64,000 nucleotides of DNA from Pseudo-nitzschia pungens. Its lineage: Eukaryota > Bacillariophyta > Bacillariophyceae > Bacillariales > Bacillariaceae. The notes below the pieces were generated by a model. The model saw only the letters and a program-made list of their open reading frames with translations, was not told where the DNA came from and searched no databases. The stretch covers positions 1,984,001-2,048,000 of the forward strand of contig CM074766.1 of the NCBI GenBank assembly GCA_037355855.1, given 5' to 3'. Position 1 is the stretch's first letter. Every line of letters starts with the position of its first letter. Shown in pieces: positions 63,205-64,000 of this stretch. A program made the position numbers and the translations under genes.

Positions 63205-64000
63205 TCGACTCCCGCATCACCACCGAGGCCCTGAACCTCCTCCTCGCTAACTACGCCCGCCATCTCCTCACTGGCCACAGCCTCCTTTGCAAGTGCATCA
63301 AAGCTGACACCGCTAGCAAATATCTCTTGGCTGCCAGTACCCTTCTAGCCCATTTTGACCCCGTCCCTGCCCGGGATGCCCGCAAAGAGTCCCCGCTCCG
63401 CACCGGCTTGTGCCCGGACATCACCGCTGTCCTCCGCGAGGCCCGCCGTTACGAGTCGGTCCCCGACCGCAAGGAACCAGTCACCATCGCCATGCAGCAA
63501 CACCTCCTAACTGCCTCGGCTACCGAGCCCCCCGATTCCCTTCCCGCCACCCTCGCGGACTGGCTTACCGTTGGCCTCGCCGCTGGCTTCCGTAAGAGTG
63601 AGTGGTGCCAGACTCACAGCCACCGGTGCCTTGGCACGTTTGCCCGCAGCCCTTCGGGCGACTGTGTCGCCCTCATCCCGGCTGACATCACCCTGTTAGA
63701 CCGCCATGGGAACCTCCTCCCCCATCCTTCCGGCCTCGCCTCCCCCAGCTCCGTGATGCGTGTCTGCGTCCGATGGCGATGGCAAAAGAATGGCGAACGG
63801 AATGCTGTGAAAGGATTTTCTTGCAACTCAACCGCTTCCCTTGATTTGGTCGCGGCGTGGTTGCGCATCCTGGCCCGCTATTATCGCCTCTTTCCCGCAT
63901 GGGCCCCCCATCCCGGCCCTTTGGCGGGCCCCCTCGCAGTCTACAGCCCCTGCCCCAAGGTGGCCGTTTACGTGGTCGACTCCGACGTCGAGACCACCCT
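62916..64000 (+). CDS. YR retroelement tyrosine recombinase, 5' part (runs off right edge)
   Basis: A frame open from 62916 (after a TGA at 62913) to the window end, overlapping the RNase H frame by up to 290 bp. Coding character is clear from about 63030. Around 63545-63600 it reads ADWLTVGLAAGFRKSEWCQ, matching box I of tyrosine recombinases (G-(L/F)-R-x-S-E) with the first catalytic Arg; the HxxR and Tyr boxes would lie beyond 64000. There is no ATG before 63491, so expression by frameshift or re-initiation after RT-RNase H is likely. The YR assignment rests on this box and on the position. Confidence 0.6.

Larger units (their letters stand above)
51370..64000 (+). mobile_element. Tyrosine-recombinase (DIRS-type) retroelement, interrupted, right end outside window
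   Basis: Plus-strand order: repeat-rich leader, ORF1 (52218-54548, CCCH finger), ORF2 (RT-RNase H, 54625-56639 and 62337-63204) and a recombinase frame (from 62916, still open at 64000). RT-RNase H followed by an overlapping tyrosine recombinase is the hallmark of DIRS-like elements, which lack an integrase and integrate as circles. The sense strand is very C-rich and G-poor throughout, unlike the host genes. The complete gypsy element at 56640-62331 splits ORF2. Terminal repeats could not be defined because the right end is missing; the left boundary is approximate. Confidence 0.7.

Noticed and set aside
1..64000. tRNA genes
   Set aside because: I looked for B-box-like GGTTCGAATCC with a partner A box. 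GTTCGAA occurrences (such as near 39908) lie inside coding exons and no cloverleaf could be drawn.

Overview
The window looks like nuclear DNA of a photosynthetic stramenopile, most probably a diatom. Short GT-AG introns (8 to 250 bp range) interrupt otherwise compact genes. Several predicted proteins start with a signal peptide followed by a Ser/Gly-Phe transit boundary typical of secondary plastids: the DUF1824 protein, the lumenal FKBP, the ABC1 kinase and ClpS. The intergenic DNA is full of short palindromic repeats. No tRNA, rRNA, CRISPR or bacterial-type operon was seen. The species is an inference; no marker gene here identifies it.

Left part (1-25 kb): a deaminase exon cut by the window edge (-), a RING/coiled-coil HEI10-like protein (+), a nine-exon MscS-type mechanosensitive channel (-), a Nup88-like nucleoporin (+), a DUF1824 plastid protein (-), a small single-pass membrane protein (+), a thylakoid-lumen FKBP (-), two divergently arranged paralogous muniscin-type mu-homology proteins (-/+), an ELM2-SANT-PHD chromatin protein (+) and a tandem pair of four-helix membrane proteins (+/+).

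Middle (25-50 kb): a Codanin-1 homologue (-), a FAN-type BEACH-WD40 protein (-), the mitochondrial protease OMA1 (+), an unrecognised nuclear-looking protein (-), an MFS transporter (+), an Elongator ELP6-like protein (-), eIF4E (+), a plastid ABC1/UbiB kinase (+), plastid ClpS (-) and a small diatom-type protein of unknown function (+). The genes from about 36 to 41.7 kb lie in a visibly GC-richer block. These are housekeeping genes of unrelated pathways; nothing suggests an operon or cluster.

Right part (51-64 kb): a tyrosine-recombinase (DIRS-type) retroelement with a CCCH-finger Gag-like ORF, an RT-RNase H ORF and a recombinase ORF that runs off the window. Its RT-RNase H ORF is split by a complete Ty3/gypsy element with identical 280-bp LTRs and a CTCCA target duplication. 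The gypsy gag and pol lie in one frame separated by a single TGA.

The spacers carry two copies of a 95-bp TA-flanked MITE, TAC/GTA microsatellites, and a recurring TACGAGTAAGGTTAC-like motif that sits upstream of most genes whatever their strand.
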